Assembly (NCBI GenBank): GCA_023229525.1
Contig: JALNZC010000005.1
Coordinates: forward strand, 1 to 64,000
DNA from: Bacteroidales bacterium
Lineage (GTDB): Bacteria > Bacteroidota > Bacteroidia > Bacteroidales > FEN-979
DNA: 64,000 nucleotides
Direction: 5' to 3'
This document shows positions 34,487 through 42,285 of this stretch, one piece after another. Under the pieces are notes generated by a model that ran no database searches, had not been told where the DNA came from, and was given only the letters and a program-made list of their open reading frames with translations. A program made the translations under genes and the position numbers. How positions within the stretch are numbered: position 1 is the first letter of the stretch; the number at the start of each line of letters is the position of its first letter.

Positions 34487-36687
34487 TGATCGGCCAACAC
34501 TTTAATTTCCGTGGTTTTTTCATTTTCATGAATGATGAATTGCTCCAGTCCATGCAATCCGATGAACATTTCGCATTCCATTCTTTTAACTTCATGGCCA
34601 CCGATACTGGCGCTGCTTACTGACTTGAGCCTGATACCTGTTTGCCTCAGCTCATCATCCATCCCAAGATAATTCAGACTGTATTCCGACTTTATGAAAA
34701 GGAAGAATGGTGCCGCGAAATCCTGCAATAAGCCCAATGCCCGGTTGTTGAAAGTATTGATGGCAAAAGTGTCTTTTACGAGCAGGTTGGGATAATAACC
34801 CATCATGATCTTGTATGCTCCAATGAAAAAGCGGAAAAGCAGCGATGAACGGTCGCCATCGAAGTGCGTGAAGAAATGAATGTCGCCATCATTGCGGAAC
34901 CATGCCCGGGAATTGGTCTTTTCACAGAATATACAGGTTGTGTTTAGGGCGCTGATCTCCACTTCCCATTCAAGGGTATATTCATCATCGCCATCAGGAT
35001 TCACCTTCAGTTTGAGTTTCTGTCCCGGAATAAAATGAAACGCTTTATCGAGCGAACTATTCTTGTTGACATTGGAGACGATGATCTGGTTTTCCGGATT
35101 TTCCCATGATCTGAGTTCGAAGATGCCGTTTTTATGCCGGATGTAATGGCTGATGGGATAATCGATAGTTTTTGAGCCGATATATGGTGTTCCCTGTATT
35201 TGAAAATGGAGGTGGGGAAGAGGCGATCGTCCGGAATTACCACAACTTGCCACGACCTGCCCTTTTTTCACGGCATCTCCTGCCGCCACCTTGAAACTCC
35301 CTTTCTTCAGGTGTGAAAGTTTTGAAAAGAGTTGATCACCATGGCGAAAAACCAAGGTATTTCCCCAACTATTTTCAAGATTCACTTTCCCGATATCATT
35401 CTCATCAATATTATCCACGATCTCCTCTACCCATCCATCGGCAGGTGCGATAATGGGTTTATTGTAGCAAAAATAATCTTCGCATAAAGAACCGTTTCCC
35501 CCAAATGTTTGTTCTTCATCGTTGACCACCTCGAAATCCCATGCATGGCGCCAATCGCCTTGGTGGGTTAATTTCCCGTTGTGTCCCTGGGTTACTTTCC
35601 ATTCACCCCAGAATGGTAAGACAAACGGGAAATAGAGCGACTTTCCGAAGCGTGAACGGTAATTAAGATGAGAATAGAGATTAATTTCAGGTGAATATTG
35701 CTGGTAACTTACCAATTCCGGTTTATCGAAAAAGCGTTCGCGGAATTTCAGGGAATAGAGGAACAAAAGGACAACCATATTAAATGGCAGAGAATAGACC
35801 GAAAGCTGGAAAATTGAAAAAATAACCTGTGTACTTGTGAGGATGATTGAGATCAGCGGGGTGAGCAAGATCACCCAAAGGAATGACCACCTTGACGGAA
35901 TGATAAAGAATCCGCCGATCGCGATCGATGTAAGGATGAAGTTGAATCCGATATAACTGTAACTGAGTTCATGGATATCGGCCCCAATGAAATTATAATA
36001 GGCATAGGCAGAAAAGAACCCGACAAGGGAAAGGATGAAAGCAATGCGTGAATAAATGAGGAGCCCGATTGCGACGAGTATTCCGGCAAAAAGGTGATAC
36101 TGGAAAAAAATTGCTCCGAGGCAGGTAACATAAAGCCGTACCGAATCATGGATTCCAAGGTTCTTAAGCCAGTTGTAAGAAGAAACCATTCCCTGACCAC
36201 CCAGCATGAACATTTCGTTGGTCATGTAAATGCCCCGTTCGCTCACGTGTAATGCGGTAAATTGCCGTGTGGCAAGGCTTACAAGCCATGTGCCCAACAA
36301 AAACGACAGACTGAGAAAGGGGAGACCGTATTTTCCAACCACTCCTTCGACCCAAAGTGTTATAAACAACGTGAATAGAGAGGCGAAAACGAGGATGATA
36401 AAAAACTGGAGACCGGGCTGGTAATAGACTCCAAGTGCAAGTCCGACGAGTAAGCTGTTAAACCCGTAATATCCTTTCCTGATATTGCTGCGGTTGAATC
36501 CGATGAGGTATGCCAGGATATTGGAAACCATCACGGCAATGATCCCGCTTACACCGGCCCACGGATCGAAAAATGTGATCACAATCAGTATCAGCGCGAA
36601 GACCTTATTGTCGGAAAAAAAGATCTGGGAATAGCTATTGACAATGCTTAAAAGAAATGACGGAAAGAGGGATTTCAGTTTTAGCAC
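34483..36687 (-). CDS. Urea-transporter-like membrane domain fused to an M23 peptidase domain
   Basis: A 734-residue protein starting at GTG. Residues about 10-315 form about ten helices with the two half-repeats of the urea transporter family: YYGFNSLLVGLALG (73-86) and YIGFNFILTSIAIGG (245-259). Residues about 345-505 form an M23 (LytM-like) domain: H375 or H381 with D384 (HQGDWRHAWDFEV), PIIAPADGWVEE, H459 (KLSHLKKG) and the HLH of PLPHLHFQ (492-494). All zinc ligands are present, so activity is possible. The C-terminal 200 residues have no clear assignment. It lies in the PqqD/ATP-grasp cassette, 29 bases from the decarboxylase gene. Confidence 0.85.
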   Translation of the reverse strand: MLKLKSLFPSFLLSIVNSYSQIFFSDNKVFALILIVITFFDPWAGVSGIIAVMVSNILAYLIGFNRSNIRKGYYGFNSLLVGLALGVYYQPGLQFFIILVFASLFTLFITLWVEGVVGKYGLPFLSLSFLLGTWLVSLATRQFTALHVSERGIYMTNEMFMLGGQGMVSSYNWLKNLGIHDSVRLYVTCLGAIFFQYHLFAGILVAIGLLIYSRIAFILSLVGFFSAYAYYNFIGADIHELSYSYIGFNFILTSIAIGGFFIIPSRWSFLWVILLTPLISIILTSTQVIFSIFQLSVYSLPFNMVVLLFLYSLKFRERFFDKPELVSYQQYSPEINLYSHLNYRSRFGKSLYFPFVLPFWGEWKVTQGHNGKLTHQGDWRHAWDFEVVNDEEQTFGGNGSLCEDYFCYNKPIIAPADGWVEEIVDNIDENDIGKVNLENSWGNTLVFRHGDQLFSKLSHLKKGSFKVAAGDAVKKGQVVASCGNSGRSPLPHLHFQIQGTPYIGSKTIDYPISHYIRHKNGIFELRSWENPENQIIVSNVNKNSSLDKAFHFIPGQKLKLKVNPDGDDEYTLEWEVEISALNTTCIFCEKTNSRAWFRNDGDIHFFTHFDGDRSSLLFRFFIGAYKIMMGYYPNLLVKDTFAINTFNNRALGLLQDFAAPFFLFIKSEYSLNYLGMDDELRQTGIRLKSVSSASIGGHEVKRMECEMFIGLHGLEQFIIHENEKTTEIKVLADQ

Positions 36688-36716
36688 GGTTACAACTTAA
36701 AATTCAAAAATCAAAA

Positions 36717-38075
36717 CTACAAGTTAAATTTTTTCAGATGGTTCGGTATTTTCTCCATGGTGTTCATGTTATCGAGAGTTTCCCTCATGCGAATCACATG
36801 GGTTTTTCCATCCTTATCGACAAGCACGACATTGGGCCGGAGTGCAATGAATTGCATCCATTGGGTGAGGTTGTATGCACCCACGTTGTGGATCACTACC
36901 TGGTCACCCCGGTTAAGTAACGGAAGTTCTGTATTTTCACGGATAACATCAATATTCATGCAGAGTGGTCCAAAAACGCAGGTGTCTTCGGTATATTGCG
37001 TAAAAGATTGTGCCGGGGTAATTTTATGATCATACCAGAAAGCGGTGAAAAGAATATTTACACCCACATCGAGAATGGTATTGCGCCGACCTGTACTGGA
37101 TCGTTTATTTGAAATGACGGAACCAATCAGATATCCTGCTTCATCGATCAAGGCACGGCCGGTTTCAAGAATCAGCAAAGGCAATTTATCTTTTTTGAAA
37201 TTGCTGTTTAGCAATGCAGTCGATATCGATTCGGCAAAGTCATCGAAGGTCGGATTGGTATCCGAACCCGGCAAATAGGCGTTTTTCAAAGTATTCCTGG
37301 AGGCAAAACCGCCACCCAGATCAATGTACATGATTTCATGTTTGAATTTCTGTTCCACTGAAATAGCCAACTCTGCCAGTTTTGATGCGGCTATTCCATA
37401 GGCAGACGGCGCGAGAATGAAAGTGCCGATGTGACAATGTAGCCCAACCAGCTCCATTTTACCCGAATGCATGATTTTGTTGATCGCATCCCATGCTTGC
37501 CCATTTTCATAGTTGAACCCGAAACGATCCCACATAGGGTAAATACCCGTATCCATATTGACCCGGATGGCTACCCGCGGACATTTTTTTAATATTTCGG
37601 CGAGCTCTGCAATCGAATATAACTCGTCGAGATGGTCAATATGGATAAGCGAATCATTGGTAATCGCTTTGGTGAGATCTTCCTCGCTTTTTTCCGGTCC
37701 GTTAAAGATAATCTTCCTGCCATCAACACCCAGACTGATGGCCTTGTCATATTCAAATCCCGAAACAACTTCGGCCCATGAACCCTCCTGGTGAAAGATA
37801 CTGCACACCGCATTCAGGTAATTGGTTTTATATGACCATGCAAACTGAACTCTCGGATAACGAGTTTCAAATGCCTTCCTGGCACTTTTAATTGTACTGT
37901 GGATGGTCTTCTCCGAAAAAACGAAAAGAGGAGACCCATATTCTTTAACAAGCCTTGTCACAGCCACCCCGTCGATGTGGGTCATGGGTAAGTATTCAGT
38001 TCTTGTGCCAAATTTGTTCGGCATTCCCGATTCAAGCTTCTTAATGACCGGGCGCTCATACCTTATTTTACTCAT
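36717..38075 (-). CDS. LysA-like (fold-type III) PLP-dependent decarboxylase
   Basis: A 452-residue enzyme of the diaminopimelate/ornithine/arginine decarboxylase family. The PLP lysine is in FAWSYKTNY (about residue 83). The phosphate and substrate motifs are visible: GLHCHIGTF (about 212), DLGGGFASR, LETGRAL (about 303; normally ExGR), CVFGPLCMNID (about 365) and the closing HNVGAYNLTQ (about 396). The specific substrate cannot be told; an ETGR in place of EPGR and a CxxxxxC-like VFGPLC pocket hint at a divergent specificity. It sits between ATP-grasp and transporter genes, so it is more likely biosynthetic for the cassette product than for lysine. Confidence 0.83.
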   Translation of the reverse strand: MSKIRYERPVIKKLESGMPNKFGTRTEYLPMTHIDGVAVTRLVKEYGSPLFVFSEKTIHSTIKSARKAFETRYPRVQFAWSYKTNYLNAVCSIFHQEGSWAEVVSGFEYDKAISLGVDGRKIIFNGPEKSEEDLTKAITNDSLIHIDHLDELYSIAELAEILKKCPRVAIRVNMDTGIYPMWDRFGFNYENGQAWDAINKIMHSGKMELVGLHCHIGTFILAPSAYGIAASKLAELAISVEQKFKHEIMYIDLGGGFASRNTLKNAYLPGSDTNPTFDDFAESISTALLNSNFKKDKLPLLILETGRALIDEAGYLIGSVISNKRSSTGRRNTILDVGVNILFTAFWYDHKITPAQSFTQYTEDTCVFGPLCMNIDVIRENTELPLLNRGDQVVIHNVGAYNLTQWMQFIALRPNVVLVDKDGKTHVIRMRETLDNMNTMEKIPNHLKKFNL

Positions 38076-38090
38076 ATTAAAGCCGTATTA

Positions 38091-38303
38091 AAATCAAAAC
38101 TCAAAAATCAAAACTCAAAATTAAATATCCCATTTTCAAATCTTCAGATTATTACATTTTCAAATTAACCCATCTTCAAATCTTCACATTATCACATTTT
38201 CAAATCTTCAAATTATTACATTTTCAAATTTTCACATCTTCACATCTTCAAATTATTACATCTTCAAATCTTCAAATCATTACATTTTCAAATTTTCAAA
38301 TTG
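38091..38303. repeat. AAATCAAAACTC and TTTTCAAATCTTCAAATTATTACA-type repeats
   Basis: A 213-base gap filled with A/T-rich units: first AAATCAAAACTCAAAA (38091-38124), then TTTTCAAATCTTCA(C)AAATTATTACA units repeated about seven times. The last unit touches the stop codon of the ATP-grasp gene. No gene is seen in the gap between the ATP-grasp and decarboxylase genes. Shorter relatives lie at 36694-36720 and 32906-32958. Confidence 0.85.
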
Positions 38304-38304
38304 A

Positions 38305-39351
38305 TCAAAGTTCTCCATAAATACTGATCTGCTCAAACTCCTCCCGGTCGACGATCATATCCCAGGAGTAACGGATAAACATTTTCCCTACCGTATAAGT
38401 CGGAAATGGTTTAACTTTCAATCCCATGGCGAGATTAACCAGCGCTTCAGGAATATTCTGGCCAACACCAACCGACAGGTATATCCAGGCAGGTAGGCGT
38501 GGATTGATTTCCAGAAGAAAGAGTTTTCCCTCTTTGTTCTTCATGAGTTCAAGTTCGAATCCCCCGCGCCATTTGGTGTTTTTCAAAAATTTGCGGGTCA
38601 TCTCCAGCATTTTTTCATCTGCAATGGATATTCCGCCCCATGCCTTTCCTTTATCTGTTATGTACTGTTTGCGCATCGGAACCGCCGCAATGGTATTTCC
38701 TTTTCCATCGCCCAAACCTGTAACGTTGAATTCGGTGCCGTGGATAAATTCCTGAATGATGATCGGAAGTCCCCATTTAGCGCTGATCTTGTTAAAGTGA
38801 CTTTTAAGTTGTTCAAAATTGTATGCAATGGAAGCATCGTAAAACTTTCCCTTGACAATCATTGGAAAGGAAAACTCAGATTCTAGGTTATGCATCGAAT
38901 TCAGATCATGAATTGCCTGACTTTTCGGAACGTTGACCCCGTACCTTTCTCCAAAATCATTGAGATTTACCTTGGTTCTTTCCTCATACTGTGTCAATGT
39001 TGGAAGAAACATATGAATCCCAAGTATCTTCAGCTTTTCTTCAAGTTTGATAAAAGAATAGAGTTCGGAGTCGAAATTGGGAATGATCACATCTAAATTT
39101 TCCTTTTGCTGGATGTATTTTAACCGCTTTAAAAGGGTATCGGTACCCCCGGATGGATAAGGAATCTGGTATGTACGATCAACCAGATCGTGCATATAGA
39201 TACCCGGTTCCAATGACTCATAAGAAAAACCGATTATCCTTACATCAAATGACTCCGCTTCCCGTAAAGCCCTGATAACTGAAACTCCGGGGCCCGGACT
39301 ATCGATGGCATTGAGACCGGTAACCCCGATATTAAGCGTTCTTCTTTTCAT
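38305..39351 (-). CDS. ATP-grasp ligase of the PqqD cassette
   Basis: A 348-residue protein from the ATG at 39351, which overlaps the PqqD-like gene by 20 bases. A Rossmann-like pre-ATP-grasp domain (RTLNIGVTGLNAIDSPGPGVSVIRAL) precedes an ATP-grasp core. ATP binding is shown by FPMIVKGKFYDASIAYN (Lys about residue 166), IIQEFIHGTEFNVTGLGD and the Mg-binding FELELMKNKEGKLFLLEINPRLPAW. Such enzymes make an acyl-phosphate and join a carboxylate to an amine or a small thiol. With a PqqD-like partner it may modify or extend a peptide; the true substrate is unknown. Confidence 0.87.
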   Translation of the reverse strand: MKRRTLNIGVTGLNAIDSPGPGVSVIRALREAESFDVRIIGFSYESLEPGIYMHDLVDRTYQIPYPSGGTDTLLKRLKYIQQKENLDVIIPNFDSELYSFIKLEEKLKILGIHMFLPTLTQYEERTKVNLNDFGERYGVNVPKSQAIHDLNSMHNLESEFSFPMIVKGKFYDASIAYNFEQLKSHFNKISAKWGLPIIIQEFIHGTEFNVTGLGDGKGNTIAAVPMRKQYITDKGKAWGGISIADEKMLEMTRKFLKNTKWRGGFELELMKNKEGKLFLLEINPRLPAWIYLSVGVGQNIPEALVNLAMGLKVKPFPTYTVGKMFIRYSWDMIVDREEFEQISIYGEL

Positions 39352-39592
39352 GGTGTTCGAGCAGCTGGTTATGGAAAAGGATGTCGATAAAATCCTGATA
39401 GTCATTCTCAATCGTTATCCGGTCGGCCGTATACTTTTGCAGAAGGGCATCGATTATCTCATCTTTTGTTTTACCTGCCCTCACCATGCTTAGAATCTCA
39501 ATCCCGATCGGATTTACTGAGAAAGATTCACCTGTGACCGGATTGAAAAGAAGACCCGATTCGCTGGTGGCAATATTTTTCCTGAGTTTCAT
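39332..39592 (-). CDS. PqqD-like peptide-carrier/RRE protein
   Basis: An 86-residue protein of the PqqD superfamily. It reads KNIATSESGLLFNPVTGESFSVN, then GIEILSMVRAGKTKDEIIDALLQKY and a C-terminal helix YQDFIDILFHNQLLE. PqqD-fold domains recognise leader peptides for enzymes that modify them. It is the first gene of a minus-strand cassette (ATP-grasp, decarboxylase, transporter-peptidase, barrel, TPR). No pqqA, pqqC or pqqE homologue and no obvious precursor-peptide gene is nearby, so PQQ synthesis is not implied. Confidence 0.82.
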   Translation of the reverse strand: MKLRKNIATSESGLLFNPVTGESFSVNPIGIEILSMVRAGKTKDEIIDALLQKYTADRITIENDYQDFIDILFHNQLLEHHEKKNA

Positions 39593-39742
39593 AATGGTTT
39601 CTTATTATACAATGGGATCGTTACCCCAAGAAATTTTTTTACACCGCAATATTACGATGATATTATGACCTGATTATTGCGATATTATGATTATTTTGTA
39701 TAACATTTTGCCGGAACCGGTCCGGAAGATCTGCTTTCCAAC

Positions 39743-39782
39743 AAAAAAGGCTGTCAGCCTCTACTTTGCCAACAGCCTTTTT
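39743..39782 (-). terminator. Intrinsic terminator of the type IX secretion substrate gene
   Basis: An inverted repeat AAAAAAGGCTGT ... ACAGCCTTTTT with a 17-base loop, 17 bases beyond the stop of the minus-strand gene at 39799. The T/A tracts on both sides allow it to work in either direction. It separates that gene from the PqqD-like cassette downstream. Confidence 0.75.
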
Positions 39783-39798
39783 CAGGATTATTAAATTT

Positions 39799-41547
39799 CT
39801 ATTCCTTTAACAGCTTAATATGATTGAGTTCGCTCCCCTTCCGGATATAGAGGAAATAAATTCCTTTCTGATTATCGGATAGGTTCAGTTCAAAAGTATT
39901 TGTGCCCGTGGATGCCTGTCTGGTCCCTGTTTTCAATTCCCTTCCTGTAATATCAATGATTTTGAATAGATATGAACCATTGTCGGCTGAAGTAAAGGTG
40001 ACAATAGCCTTTTCCCTTATAGGATTAGGGTGAACCGTAAGATCGGAAAGGCCTGTGGTTGATTGTTCGTCGGCCGCAACAATTCCGGATTTAAAGATAT
40101 CAGGTAATGTTGTAAAGGTTCCATCACCTGTAAATGGTGTCCATTCTCCGTTGCAGAAATTACTCAGATCCCATGAATATGGTGTGTTTGGCAGTAAGTT
40201 GTGAAGGGTGATATGATTCATGTGGGTATCCCTGAATATGTAATTGGTCGTACCGGTAGGATAATACCTCAGATGAGTCGGACCGGTAATTCCACCCCAG
40301 CTCAGGTCAACAGAATGGGCAGTGACATTGGTATCCGCTAGGTTTGTAGGGATACAGGTCGGGGGAGGAATGGTATCGGGTAGCGTAGTGAAGCTCCCGT
40401 TGCCGGTGTATGGAGTCCATTCTCCATTGCAGAAGTTGTTCAGATCCCACGAATAGGCAGTATCAGGAAGTAAATGGTTCAGTACAATGTTGTTGGAATG
40501 GGTCATCTTGTATTTATAATTGGTTGTTCCCGTAAGATAATACCGAACGTGAGTCATGCCGGTGATTCCTGCCCAACTCAATGTGACTGAATGGGGTGTT
40601 GGATTTGTAGCAGTGAGATCGGTAGGAATACATTGAGGCGGAATGGAATCCGGCAAAGTAGTGAAACTGCCATTACCGGTGTAACCTGTCCACTGACCAT
40701 TGCAGAAGTTATTTAAATCCCAGGAATAAGCTGTTCCGGGAAGTAAGCGGTTTAGGGTCAGGTGGTTTGCGGTAGTAAACCTGTATTTATAATGGGTTGT
40801 ACCGGTGGGATAGTATCTTGCCCACGTTAGACCGCTGATGCCCGCCCAGGCCAGATCAATGGTGTGGGCTGTCGCGTTTGTGTCCATGAGGTCTGTGGGT
40901 ATACAGGTCGGTGGAGGAATGGTGTCGGCTAATGTAGTGAAGTTGCCGTTACCGGAATAACCTGTCCACTGACCATTGCAGAAGTTATTTAAATCCCAGG
41001 AATAGGCTGTTTCAGCAAGCAAGTGGTTTATAGAAAGGTTATTTGCAGTAGTAAATTTATATTTATAGTTGGTTGTACCGGTGGGATAGTATCTTGCCCA
41101 GGTTGGTCCGCTGATGCCCGCCCAGGTCAGATCAATGGTGTGAGCTGTTGCATTTGTGGCCGTAAGGTCAGTGGGTATACAGGTCGGTGGAGGAATGGTG
41201 TCGGCCAATGTTGTAAAACTGCCATTTCCTGAATATTCGGTCCACTGACCGTTACAGAAATTATTTAAATCCCAGGAATAAGTTGTGTTGGGATTAAGGC
41301 GACCAAGCATAATATGGTTGGCCGTTGTAAATTTATACTTGTAGGTTGTCGTTCCCGTAGGATAGTATCTCACATGCGTTGGCCCATTGATACCGGCCCA
41401 GCCCAGATCAACTGTATGCGAAGTTACGTTTGTGGCAGTAAGACTGTCGGGAACACAAGTGTTTTGCGACTGACTGTTACCTGCAATCATCAAAAAGGCC
41501 ACAATCAATAACCCGTAAATGTTGAATTTGTAAATCGTTGTTTTCAT
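39799..41547 (-). CDS. Type IX secretion substrate with five fibronectin-III-like repeats
   Basis: A 582-residue protein. The signal peptide spans residues 8-28 (ending SQSQ). Five repeats of about 90-95 residues follow, each with TCIPTDLTATNxTxHTVDLxWAGI, TGTTNYKYKFTTANH and YSWDLNNFCNGQWT; repeats 2 and 3 are the most alike. The C-terminus (about 505-582: LTVHPNPIREKAIVTFTSA ... FLYIRKGSELNHIKLLKE) is a type A type IX sorting domain. The protein should be exported by the type IX system and held at the surface or secreted. No enzymatic domain is seen, so adhesion is possible but unproven. It lies upstream of the PqqD-like cassette, with a terminator between. Confidence 0.87.
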   Translation of the reverse strand: MKTTIYKFNIYGLLIVAFLMIAGNSQSQNTCVPDSLTATNVTSHTVDLGWAGINGPTHVRYYPTGTTTYKYKFTTANHIMLGRLNPNTTYSWDLNNFCNGQWTEYSGNGSFTTLADTIPPPTCIPTDLTATNATAHTIDLTWAGISGPTWARYYPTGTTNYKYKFTTANNLSINHLLAETAYSWDLNNFCNGQWTGYSGNGNFTTLADTIPPPTCIPTDLMDTNATAHTIDLAWAGISGLTWARYYPTGTTHYKYRFTTANHLTLNRLLPGTAYSWDLNNFCNGQWTGYTGNGSFTTLPDSIPPQCIPTDLTATNPTPHSVTLSWAGITGMTHVRYYLTGTTNYKYKMTHSNNIVLNHLLPDTAYSWDLNNFCNGEWTPYTGNGSFTTLPDTIPPPTCIPTNLADTNVTAHSVDLSWGGITGPTHLRYYPTGTTNYIFRDTHMNHITLHNLLPNTPYSWDLSNFCNGEWTPFTGDGTFTTLPDIFKSGIVAADEQSTTGLSDLTVHPNPIREKAIVTFTSADNGSYLFKIIDITGRELKTGTRQASTGTNTFELNLSDNQKGIYFLYIRKGSELNHIKLLKE

Positions 41548-41684
41548 GGATTCGTTGTTTGTTTTTGAATTGAGTTCTAAATTACAATATTACAGTGCTT
41601 CTTTTACAAGCGCGTTATGAAATTACGAAAATTTTGTATAAAATTTTTAAGGATTTGAATCCATTTGGATCCATCCGGATTGGT

Positions 41685-42281
41685 TTAACGTAACGAATCC
41701 AGTGATTTCCTTTCGACTGAGGGGTTGGTCTTGTAATCTGTCACAGAGATGCCGGTTATGGTTTTAAATTGGGTGGAAAGATACTGCACGCTGCTATATC
41801 CCATTATATACGCAATCTCACTCAGGGTGAGATCTCCGTATTCGATCAATTCCTTGACTTTTTCGATTTTGTGCAGGATAATGAATTTTTCCAGGGTAAT
41901 GTTTTCGTGTTTCGAAAACAACCTTGAAATATAGGGATACGACATGGCGAACCGCTCAACCAGGTAATCCGAATTGCGAACCATGGCATTGTATGTACTG
42001 TGATGTATAAGTTCGATGACAGCTTGCCTGATCTGTTCCACCAGGATTTTTTCTTTCTGATTAATGATCTCAAATCCATATTTTTCCAGGATTTCTTCTA
42101 TGGATTTCCAGGAAATTATTTTCGGGTCTATACTTAAGGTTATCGTTCCCATTTTGATCCCTATAATATCAATACCATCCATGGAAAATACGATCCGGAG
42201 TAAATGAATACAACAGTTGCTGGTCATGTTTTTTACATGAATGGTTCGTTGTGTCCGGGTTGATTTTTTTGGAGCCGGCAT
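41685..42281 (-). CDS. AraC-family regulator with an N-terminal HMA-like domain
   Basis: A 198-residue protein. The N-terminal part (12-75) has an HMA/ferredoxin-like pattern TIHVKNMTSNCCIHLL ... TLSIDPKIISWKSIEEILEKYGFEI. The usual metal-binding CxxC loop reads SNCC, so the first cysteine is lost. The C-terminal part has the AraC helix-turn-helix, LTLSEIAYIMGYSSVQYLSTQFKTITGIS. Bacteroidota carry many such genes near metal resistance loci; here it lies 4 bases from rodA, on the same strand. The effector is unknown. Confidence 0.82.
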   Translation of the reverse strand: MPAPKKSTRTQRTIHVKNMTSNCCIHLLRIVFSMDGIDIIGIKMGTITLSIDPKIISWKSIEEILEKYGFEIINQKEKILVEQIRQAVIELIHHSTYNAMVRNSDYLVERFAMSYPYISRLFSKHENITLEKFIILHKIEKVKELIEYGDLTLSEIAYIMGYSSVQYLSTQFKTITGISVTDYKTNPSVERKSLDSLR

Positions 42282-42285
42282 GGTC

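Noticed and set aside
39332..39592. PqqD-like gene as evidence of PQQ synthesis for the PQQ-like propellers
   Set aside because: No pqqA, pqqC or pqqE homologue is in the window, the PqqD-like gene is 14 kb from the propellers, and PqqD folds are used by many peptide-modifying systems.
39593..39742. Precursor-peptide gene upstream of the PqqD-like gene
   Set aside because: No small ORF with a start, a leader-like sequence and a core was found in this gap; it holds only A/T-rich sequence before the terminator.
41548..41684. tRNA or small RNA gene between the type IX substrate and the AraC regulator
   Set aside because: Only A/T-rich sequence and a short GGATCCATCCGG-like inverted stretch are seen; no cloverleaf or terminator.
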